A DNA stretch of 7,896 nt from Pseudomonadota bacterium (lineage in GTDB: Bacteria > Myxococcota > Myxococcia > Myxococcales > Myxococcaceae), in NCBI GenBank assembly GCA_023424585.1, contig JAFADT010000795.1, positions 1 to 7,896 on the forward strand. Direction: 5' to 3'. Below, in pieces: positions 1 to 6,307 of the stretch. Numbering within the stretch: the first letter of the stretch is position 1; each line of letters begins with the position of its first letter. The position numbers and the translations under genes were made by a program. The notes under the pieces were generated by a model. The model made no database searches, had not been told where the DNA came from, and saw only the letters and a program-made list of their open reading frames with translations.

Positions 1-1053
<1,053 letters not shown>

Positions 1054-1066
1054 ACAAAACTTTCAA

Positions 1067-1138
1067 TGGGCGGAACAGGGATTGAACCTGTGACCATCGC
1101 CTTGTAAGGGCGCCGCTCTACCGCTGAGCTATCCGCCC
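1067..1138 (-). tRNA. tRNA-Val (TAC), no encoded CCA
   Basis: The minus strand forms a 72-nt cloverleaf. The acceptor stem is GGGCGGA/TCCGCCC, the D-stem GCTC/GAGC, the anticodon stem GCGCC/GGCGA with loop CTTACAA (anticodon TAC at 1104-1106), the T-stem ACAGG/CCTGT around TTCAATC, and the discriminator is A. The outermost anticodon-stem pair is a G-A mismatch. The bases after the discriminator are TTG rather than CCA, so CCA must be added after transcription, unlike the neighbouring tRNA-Asp. First gene of the operon, about 33 bp downstream of the -10 element. Confidence 0.96.
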
Positions 1139-1170
1139 CTGCGCGGCCCCGCCGTGATTCAGTGAGGCGG

Positions 1171-1199
1171 CTTGTACCGTCCCCATCCGCCCCCGTCAA
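1171..1199 (-). promoter_or_regulatory. Sigma70-type promoter of the tRNA-Val/tRNA-Asp operon
   Basis: On the minus strand a -35 element TTGACG (1194-1199) is separated by exactly 17 bp from a -10 element TACAAG (1171-1176). The mature tRNA-Val starts about 33 bp after the -10, leaving a leader of roughly 25 nt for 5' processing. The sequence just after the -10 is CCGCC, a GC-rich discriminator of the kind associated with stringent control of stable-RNA promoters (inference). Confidence 0.8.
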
Positions 1200-1249
1200 G
1201 CATACGTTTGCGGGGCCCTGCGCATTCCGCGAAGGCCCCTCGGAAGGGT

Positions 1250-1274
1250 GCGGATCCGGCGACCGCGGATCCGC
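1250..1274 (-). terminator. Perfect 9-bp hairpin directly after the small ORF
   Basis: GCGGATCCG (1250-1258) and CGGATCCGC (1266-1274) are exact inverted repeats around a 7-nt loop. On the minus strand the hairpin begins one base after the TAG stop (1275-1277) of the small ORF. There is no T-run, so it is a terminator-like or 3'-protective structure rather than a proven intrinsic terminator. It sits about 50 bp upstream of the tRNA promoter and could insulate that promoter. Confidence 0.4.
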
Positions 1275-1424
1275 CTACCCGGCCCGCACCTTCCACCGCC
1301 GCACGCGGCGACGGGAGCGGGGAATCATCACCACGGCGCCCACCAGCAGGGCCACCGGCACGAACACCAACATCGTCTGCATCATCGCCTCCATGCCCGA
1401 CACCATACGGAGGCCGTCTGACAT
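1275..1424 (-). CDS. Possible small single-span membrane protein (35-49 aa), unrecognised
   Basis: I do not recognise this protein. The frame encodes one strong hydrophobic segment (MLVFVPVALLVGAVVMI) followed by a very basic tail (RSRRRVRRWKVRAG), as in a small inner-membrane protein with its C-terminus in the cytoplasm. Codons are strongly G/C-ending from about the ATG at 1424 onward and much less so before it, which argues against the longer GTG-started version (1460). The best Shine-Dalgarno match, GGAGG five bases before the ATG at 1382, favours an even shorter 35-residue product starting MQTMLVF; the ATG at 1424 gives 49 residues. The stop is followed at once by a perfect hairpin, which supports a real gene end. 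It follows the Spy-like gene in the same direction after about 100 bp. It could still be a chance frame. Confidence 0.4.
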   Translation of the reverse strand: MSDGLRMVSGMEAMMQTMLVFVPVALLVGAVVMIPRSRRRVRRWKVRAG

Positions 1425-1520
1425 CCTGACGGGGAGTTCGTGACTTTCAGGAAACGACACTCCAACCCGCCGGGCTCCCAGCCGTCCTGGCGGGCAGGGG
1501 GCCGGACTGGCGGCGGAGGG

Positions 1521-2015
1521 TCATTCGCCCCGGGGAGGACCGCCCCGGCCGCCGCGCCCCGGGCCGTGGGCGCGCCGCTCTGACTCCAGGAGCGTGCGGG
1601 CCTGGGCCTTCTGCGCGTCCGTCAACACCGCCTCTGCCTCCTGGTACGCCGCCAGGTCGTTGGCGCGGAGCTGCTCGAAGAGGCCGCGGGCCTGCTCGTG
1701 GTTGGCCTGGTCCTGGGCGGACGGCGTGCCCTGGGTGTCGCGGTCCGGCGGCGCGGGCGGGCGCAGGGCCTCCAGGGACTGCTTCAGGGGCGCGTTCTTC
1801 GCGTCGAGTGAAGCTTGAATCCTCCCCAGGCTCGCGACCTGGGTGTCCGTGAGGGCCAGGTCCTGGCGGTGGTCGACGAGCACCTGGACGGGCGACTTGC
1901 GCTCGAACGGAGGCGGACGGCGTGCATCCCGCGTCGTGGACGCGGCGGTGGTGGTGGTGCCGGCGAAGGTGGGCGCGGCGAACAGCAGGCCCAGCATGAA
2001 CAGTTGGCGCTTCAC
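1521..2015 (-). CDS. Spy/CpxP-like exported LTxxQ-motif protein
   Basis: A 164-residue protein with an apparent Sec signal peptide (MKRQLFMLGLLFAAPTFA, cleavage after residue 18), so probably periplasmic. The mature part has a Thr-rich linker (19-28), then a mainly alpha-helical region carrying two LTxxQ motifs, LTDTQ at 55-59 and LTDAQ at 131-135, spaced as in the Spy/CpxP family of periplasmic chaperones and envelope-stress or metal-response proteins. Between them is a charged, proline-containing helical stretch. The last 14 residues form a Gly/Arg/Pro tail (GPGRGGRGGPPRGE) not typical of Spy. I chose the GTG at 2015 because it has GGAGG nine bases upstream and directly starts the signal peptide; a longer upstream extension to 2180 has no such features. 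It is transcribed on its own after a repeat-rich upstream region. The role as chaperone or metal sensor is inferred from the motif only. Confidence 0.78.
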   Translation of the reverse strand: MKRQLFMLGLLFAAPTFAGTTTTAASTTRDARRPPPFERKSPVQVLVDHRQDLALTDTQVASLGRIQASLDAKNAPLKQSLEALRPPAPPDRDTQGTPSAQDQANHEQARGLFEQLRANDLAAYQEAEAVLTDAQKAQARTLLESERRAHGPGRGGRGGPPRGE

Positions 2016-2024
2016 GGTGAGGTA

Positions 2025-2029
2025 CCTCC
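2025..2029 (-). promoter_or_regulatory. Shine-Dalgarno site deciding the GTG start of the Spy-like gene
   Basis: GGAGG on the minus strand lies nine bases before the GTG at 2013-2015. It overlaps a 10-bp palindrome, GAGGTACCTC (2019-2028). This is the only good ribosome site next to the signal peptide, and it fixes the start. Confidence 0.7.
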
Positions 2030-2050
2030 AGCTTGCGCGTGATGACCGCA

Positions 2051-2152
2051 CCCGGAAGCCTGGGGACCGAGGACACGGGCACACCGTGAGGGACCAATGG
2101 GAGGGGTTTGTCCCCCACGCCGTCCCGTGCCGCTCAGACCCGGGCTTCCGGG
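2051..2152. repeat. Imperfect long inverted repeat with nested hairpins upstream of the Spy-like gene
   Basis: CCCGGAAGCCTGGG (2051-2064) and CCCGGGCTTCCGGG (2139-2152) are inverted repeats matching at 13 of 14 positions. In the same pairing register CACGGG (2074-2079) faces CCCGTG (2124-2129). Smaller local hairpins lie within: CACGG/CCGTG around GCACA (2074-2088), and GGGG/CCCC around TTTGT (2103-2115). If transcribed on the minus strand it would form a structured leader ahead of the Spy-like gene; alternatively it is the remnant of a small non-autonomous mobile element. I see no clear promoter for the Spy-like gene in 2030-2264. Confidence 0.5.
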
Positions 2153-2203
2153 CTGACACGGTGCAAGGTGCTCCCGCCATGTTCCGCGAAAATGTCCCCC
2201 ACG
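2109..2203. repeat. Pair of 11-bp direct repeats TGTCCCCCACG
   Basis: TGTCCCCCACG occurs at 2109-2119 and again at 2193-2203, with starts 84 bp apart, in the non-coding stretch between the Spy-like gene and the large operon. The right copy is part of the minus-strand sequence GGGGGACATTTTCGCGGAAC (2181-2200). The copies may be binding sites for a regulator or parts of an insertion-sequence end; the sequence alone does not decide. Confidence 0.45.
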
Positions 2204-2264
2204 TTACTGAATGTGTTTCGAGCCGCGAGGCGGCGACAGGCGGCCCTCTCCACGGGCGGGGGGC

Positions 2265-2294
2265 CCTGTCTGTCCTGGCGCCAGGACAGACAGG
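2265..2294 (-). terminator. Perfect 30-bp palindrome just after the operon's last stop codon
   Basis: The arm CCTGTCTGTCCTGGC (2265-2279) is followed with no gap by its exact reverse complement (2280-2294). It begins immediately after the TGA (2295-2297) of the propeller/TPR gene. In RNA it would make a stem of about 13 bp with a four-base loop, suited to ending or protecting the operon transcript. There is no T-run; the following minus-strand bases are C/G-rich. As DNA it could equally be a symmetrical protein-binding site. Confidence 0.5.
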
Positions 2295-5200
2295 TCATTC
2301 GGCCGCCGCGCGGACCTCCTGCGTCTGGCCTTGCGCGTCGCCAGCGGCGGTCTCGGTGCCGCCGTCGAGCGCCAGGTAGATGTTGAACCACGCCAGATAG
2401 GAGCGCCACGCCGGGTCGCGCTGCTCGATGAGGGTGCGCCGCGCCTGGCGCATCCGCTGGGGGACGTCGAAGGGCATCCGCGTCTTGTCCTCGGATTGCA
2501 GCTGCGCCGCGAACCAGAGCACGTCCAGCTGGCCGGCATCGACCGGCGCGTGGGTGCGCGCCATCAGCGAGTCCGCGTGCTCCAGCGCCTTGCCCAGCCA
2601 CTTCGCCGCCTGCGCCGGCTCCCGTCGGTCCACGGCGTTCTCCGCCAGCCGCAGCTCCGCCAGCGTCACCGCGCGGATGTCCTCGTCGCGATCCAGCTCA
2701 TCGAACTGCTCCAGGAACAGGGCGCGTCGCTGCTCCAGCGCGCGGGCGGCGGCGTCCATGCGCCCGCGCCGCGTCTCCGCGTTGGCGCGCAGCCCGGAGG
2801 CGATGATGCGATACGCGCGCTGGACGAACTGCGGCGTGGCGTGCGCCTGCTTCAGCGTGGCCTGCACGGCGGGCGTCGCCAGGTCCCGGTCCACCTGGTC
2901 CAGGTCCGCCAGCGCCCGCTGGGGCTGATCCGCGCCCAGCGCCGCGGCGCAGCGGGCCAGCCTCAGCGCCAGCCGGTTGCGCAGGCCCTCCTCGTCGCGG
3001 GGGCCCGCTTCGACGCCGGGCAGCGCGCGGTCATAGAGCACCAGGGCCCGCTCGAACCGGCCCGCGGCCAGGTTGTAGAGCGCGGCGCGGTCCGTCACCA
3101 ACGGGAGGAACCGCGCCATCTTCTCCGTGGCCTCCACCACCGCCAGGGCCTTGTCCGCCGCCTGCGCGGCCTCCGCCTCGCGGTTGACGTGCAGGAGCGC
3201 CCGGGCGCGGGCCAGGGACACCGACAGCCCCGCGCCGTTGTCCGTGTAGGGCAGCTTGTCCCGCTCGTCCAGGTAGCCCAGCGCGATGTGGTAGTTGCCC
3301 ACCTGCGTGTGCAGCAGGCCCAGCGCGCCGAGGATCATCGCCCGGTAGCGCGGGTTGTTGCGCACCAGGTCCAGGGCGACCAGGTAGTGCCGATTGGCGC
3401 GCTCGGCGGCGGCGGGGTTGCGGCCGCGGAGGAAGTCCTCGTGGTGGATGGCCCCCATGAGGGCCTGCACCTCGCGCTGGTTCTTGAGCTCCTGCCACGC
3501 CGCGCGCAGCTCCGCGATGCCGGCCTTCACCGCCTGGGCGTGGGCGCCGTCATCCAGCTTGGACAGCCGCCGCGTCGTCACGTAGGCCTTCACGAAGTGC
3601 GCGAGCGGCTGGGCCTTGCCCGGGACCTCGGTGGTGACCTCCCGGATGATCACCTCCGGGACCACCCCGGCGCGCAGGCGCAGGCTCATGGATTCGACGG
3701 CGCTCTCCAGGGAGCCCGTCCGCCGGGTCACGAGGTCGAAGTCCGCGCGCGCGTCGTCCAGCCGCTGCCGCGCCATGCGGCGGTAGGCGCGGCCCATCAG
3801 CGCGCGCCGGAACAGCCGCTCCGCCCGGCGCCGCTCCTCGGTGCCGGCCGGGGCGTCGTCGACGTAGAGCGTCGCCAGGGCCTCCATCACGCCGTCCGCG
3901 CCCAGGCTCGCCGCGCGCTCGGCGGCGTCCTGCACCACCACGCGGCGGCGGAGCGGGTTCGTCTGCTGTTGGTAGAAGGCGACCAGGGCGTCCCGGACGG
4001 GGCGGGGCGGGCGCTCCTCGTGCAACGCATTGACGCGGCGGCCCAGCTCCAGGGCGAACGCATATGGCGTCCCCGGAGGCTCCGCCGCGAGCGCCTGGGC
4101 CATGGCGGCGTCCGCCTCCGCGTAGCCGCGCCCCCGGTACAGCGCGCGGACGGCGCCGCGCGCGAAGTCCAGCTGGTCGTCCTCCTTGAAGACCTTGTTC
4201 CGCGAGAGCCGACGGCCGGCGTCGACCAGCGCCTCCCGGTCGTCGAGCTCGCGGTACAGCGCGTCCGCCTGTTCGTACCAGGCCTCCAGCACCGCGCGGG
4301 GCGTGGTGTCCGTCAGCTGGGCCGCCTCTAGCTCCTGCCGCGCGAGCGTGAAGTCACCGGACGACTGCGCCAGCTCGCTGCGCACGACGTGTTGATAGAC
4401 GGCGGAGGGGGGGCTGGGCGCGGCGGCCGGGTCCAGGGCCGCCATGCGCTGGCGCTCCGCATCCTGCAGCTCGTCCACCATGCGGCCCCGGTCCCGCTCC
4501 TTCAGGGCCTTCCGGTGGGCGATGAGCAGCCGCAGCGGCTCCGACAGGCCGGCGGTGGGGGGATCCTCCACCGTGGACATGTGGCGGGCGTAGTAGTCCG
4601 CGGCGTCGAAGTCTCCGGAGGCCAGGTGCAGCTGGCTCAGGCGCATCAGCAACAGCCGGCGGAGCTTGGGGCGCTTCTCGAGCAGCATCCGCTGGCGGTA
4701 GAGGATGAGCTGATCCGCGCGCCGGCCCACCATGCCCAGCTCTTCATTGAGGCGGGGCACGTCCCAGGCGCTCGGCACCTGGCCATCCAGCGGCAACCGG
4801 TACACGTCCAGCGACTGGCCCCGGGAGCAGGTCGTGACGAGCGACGCGGCGGTGGGGGCGGGGTACTCGCAGTTCCAGGCCTGGCTGGTGAGCTGGTCCG
4901 GGCTGGCGGCGGCGGCCTGCGCGGGCGCGTCGTCGCGCTCGGAGGGGAAGGGCACGCGGAACAGCACCCCGCTGTCGCTCGCGTCAATCACCCCGTCCCC
5001 GTTGGAGTCGGTGAAGAACTGCACCACGTACAGCGAGCGTCCGTCGCGCGCGAACACCGGCTGGCCCGTCTTCCCCGGGATGTCCAGCGTCAGCGGGACG
5101 GGCGCCGCTCCGGGGACATCCAACCGGACGGCCTCCAGGTGCGGTGATGCTCGCGCGGCGAAGCCCGGCCCCACCTCCTGCACGGAGCGCTGGACCGGGA

Positions 5201-5774
5201 CGTACACCAGCCAGCGTCCATCCGGAGAGAAGGTGGGGCTGGTGAGGTTGCGCTCGAGCAGCGGCGTCACGCGCCACCGGGACTCCAGCGCGACCTTCGA
5301 CAGCCGCAGGTCCCCCTGGATGGTCGCCCGGCTCACCAGCGCGATGTGCGCGTCGTCGATCCACTCGGCCTGGAGCGCGCTGGTCTCCTCCTCCAGGCAG
5401 CGGCGCTCCTTCGCCTCCGGCAGGTCCCTCACGCACAGCTGGCCGCCGGCCTGGGTGCGGAACGAGATGTAGAGCAGCTGTCTGCCATTGGGGCTGATGC
5501 GCGGCCAGGTCACGTCCGCGCCTTCGTCGAAGAGGCGGCGCTCGCGGCCCTTCTCCAGGTCCTGGAGGAAGATCTCCGTCGCGATGTCCCGGTTGGACAC
5601 GAACAGCAGCTGGTTCTCGTCGGGCGCGAGCTGCCCCAGGAACTGGTCCCCCATGCCCACGGTGAGCCGCTCCGGCAGGACCATGCCGCCGTCGTTCTCG
5701 TCGTCCTGGGCCCTGGCGACGCTCGCGACGAGCATGACCAGGGCCAGCACCCACGGGCCTCGGTAGGTCAGCAC
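2295..5774 (-). CDS. Exported TolB/WD40-like beta-propeller protein with EF-hand loop and long TPR-like C-terminal region
   Basis: 1159 residues, function unknown. Residues 1-22 are a signal peptide (hydrophobic core WVLALVMLVASV, cleavage after ARA), so it acts outside the cytoplasm. Residues about 35-340 contain repeated TolB/PD40 propeller-blade motifs: LAPDENQLLFVSNRD (49-63), ISPNGRQLLYISFR (93-106), FSPDGRWLVYVP (182-193) and FARDGRSLYVVQF (241-253). Inside this domain, residues 256-267 (DSNGDGVIDASD) match a canonical 12-residue EF-hand calcium loop. Cysteines at 114/126 and 302/316 could form disulfides. Residues about 370-1140 are alpha-helical and TPR-like, clearest at 816-840 (TQVGNYHIALGYLDERDKL) and 897-919 (YNLAAGRFERALVLYDRAL). 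I start it at the GTG at 5774: GGAG lies seven bases upstream and the signal peptide follows at once. The open frame continues to 6383, but that part is only a shadow of the lipoprotein gene. It overlaps that gene's end by 7 bp and is the last gene of the operon. A scaffold or sensor role in the envelope is inference. Confidence 0.85.
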   Translation of the reverse strand: MLTYRGPWVLALVMLVASVARAQDDENDGGMVLPERLTVGMGDQFLGQLAPDENQLLFVSNRDIATEIFLQDLEKGRERRLFDEGADVTWPRISPNGRQLLYISFRTQAGGQLCVRDLPEAKERRCLEEETSALQAEWIDDAHIALVSRATIQGDLRLSKVALESRWRVTPLLERNLTSPTFSPDGRWLVYVPVQRSVQEVGPGFAARASPHLEAVRLDVPGAAPVPLTLDIPGKTGQPVFARDGRSLYVVQFFTDSNGDGVIDASDSGVLFRVPFPSERDDAPAQAAAASPDQLTSQAWNCEYPAPTAASLVTTCSRGQSLDVYRLPLDGQVPSAWDVPRLNEELGMVGRRADQLILYRQRMLLEKRPKLRRLLLMRLSQLHLASGDFDAADYYARHMSTVEDPPTAGLSEPLRLLIAHRKALKERDRGRMVDELQDAERQRMAALDPAAAPSPPSAVYQHVVRSELAQSSGDFTLARQELEAAQLTDTTPRAVLEAWYEQADALYRELDDREALVDAGRRLSRNKVFKEDDQLDFARGAVRALYRGRGYAEADAAMAQALAAEPPGTPYAFALELGRRVNALHEERPPRPVRDALVAFYQQQTNPLRRRVVVQDAAERAASLGADGVMEALATLYVDDAPAGTEERRRAERLFRRALMGRAYRRMARQRLDDARADFDLVTRRTGSLESAVESMSLRLRAGVVPEVIIREVTTEVPGKAQPLAHFVKAYVTTRRLSKLDDGAHAQAVKAGIAELRAAWQELKNQREVQALMGAIHHEDFLRGRNPAAAERANRHYLVALDLVRNNPRYRAMILGALGLLHTQVGNYHIALGYLDERDKLPYTDNGAGLSVSLARARALLHVNREAEAAQAADKALAVVEATEKMARFLPLVTDRAALYNLAAGRFERALVLYDRALPGVEAGPRDEEGLRNRLALRLARCAAALGADQPQRALADLDQVDRDLATPAVQATLKQAHATPQFVQRAYRIIASGLRANAETRRGRMDAAARALEQRRALFLEQFDELDRDEDIRAVTLAELRLAENAVDRREPAQAAKWLGKALEHADSLMARTHAPVDAGQLDVLWFAAQLQSEDKTRMPFDVPQRMRQARRTLIEQRDPAWRSYLAWFNIYLALDGGTETAAGDAQGQTQEVRAAAE

Positions 5775-6307
5775 TTCTTCTCTCCCCAGGTGCCGTCCTC
5801 GGCCTCCACCCAGCCGCCGCAGACGACGCCTTCCGCGTGCGCCTGGCGCCAGTTGCGGCGCAGCGTGTCCTCCGGCACGCCGGGGCGCACGGTGCGCATC
5901 CACTGCCACAGCTGGCGCCGGGCCCGGTTCACCCGCTCCACCATGGCGGTGTCGTCCGCCGACACGCGCCCGGCCGTGCACTGGCGCCGGGTGACCACCA
6001 GCAGCCCGTCCCTGCCCTCGCCCACGCAGTGGCGGCGCACCAGGTCGTCCACGCGGTCCGCCTGCGTCTTGCCCAGGTTCTCCACCAGCGGCGGAGGCTG
6101 GATGCCCAGGTCCTCCAACTGGTTGGGCGTCAGCGGCACCGGCGTGGGGTTCATGCCCGCGCGCGCGAGCCGCTGCTCCACGTCCTGGTACGAGCCCGCG
6201 GCCTGCTCCTCGAGCGCCGTTGCGCGGTCCACCATGACGATCTCCGGCGCGCTGATGCACCCGGACGTGGCGAGGGCGGCCACGAGCAGCAACCCAGGGT
6301 GTTTCAT
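5768..6307 (-). CDS. DUF1318 (YdbL-like) lipoprotein
   Basis: 179 residues. The N-terminus (MKHPGLLLVAALATSGC) is a lipoprotein signal with the lipidated cysteine at residue 17; the -3 residue is Thr, a non-ideal but tolerated lipobox. No Asp follows the cysteine, so outer-membrane sorting is plausible. The C-terminal half, about residues 120-179 (MVERVNRARRQLWQWM, a PGVPEDTLRRNW segment, then GGWVEAEDGTWGEKKC), resembles the DUF1318 domain of E. coli YdbL, which ends in a similar Gly-Lys-Trp pattern. Residues about 95-163 and the last residue hold extra cysteines (C94, C110, C163, C179) that could pair in the periplasm. The ATG overlaps the stop of the AsmA-like gene as ATGA, with GGAGG seven bases upstream (6315-6319), so translation is probably coupled. 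In E. coli YdbL works with the AsmA-like YdbH and the lipoprotein YnbE; here the operon order suggests a related envelope role. The family call is from remembered sequence patterns. Confidence 0.8.
   Translation of the reverse strand: MKHPGLLLVAALATSGCISAPEIVMVDRATALEEQAAGSYQDVEQRLARAGMNPTPVPLTPNQLEDLGIQPPPLVENLGKTQADRVDDLVRRHCVGEGRDGLLVVTRRQCTAGRVSADDTAMVERVNRARRQLWQWMRTVRPGVPEDTLRRNWRQAHAEGVVCGGWVEAEDGTWGEKKC
5782..5785 (-). promoter_or_regulatory. Shine-Dalgarno site deciding the GTG start of the propeller/TPR gene
   Basis: GGAG on the minus strand, seven bases before the GTG at 5772-5774, lies in the final codons of the lipoprotein gene. It supports a start at 5774 rather than at any upstream codon in the longer open frame, and implies coupling to translation of the lipoprotein. 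Confidence 0.7.

Noticed and set aside
1162..1443. Plus-strand frame of 93 codons over the tRNA promoter and the small ORF
   Set aside because: It overlaps a well-formed tRNA promoter and lies opposite a better candidate. Its composition (Arg/Thr/Pro) shows no domain.
1466..1494. CCCGCC/GGCGGG inverted repeat after the Spy-like gene as a terminator
   Set aside because: Only a 6-bp stem with a 17-base loop and no T-run; expected by chance in sequence this GC-rich.
2019..2028. Palindrome GAGGTACCTC over the Spy-like ribosome site as a self-masking hairpin
   Set aside because: The palindrome has no loop, so only about three pairs could form within one RNA, too few to hide the ribosome site.
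2222..2234. GCCGC-GAG-GCGGC hairpin as a separate terminator
   Set aside because: A short stem without a T-run, next to a much stronger palindrome; not enough to call.
2211..4331. 706-codon open frame on the plus strand opposite the propeller/TPR gene
   Set aside because: It lies antisense to a gene with a clear signal peptide, propeller motifs and TPR-like repeats. Its translation is rich in Arg, Gln, His, Val and Leu without domain logic, as expected for an antisense frame in high-GC DNA.
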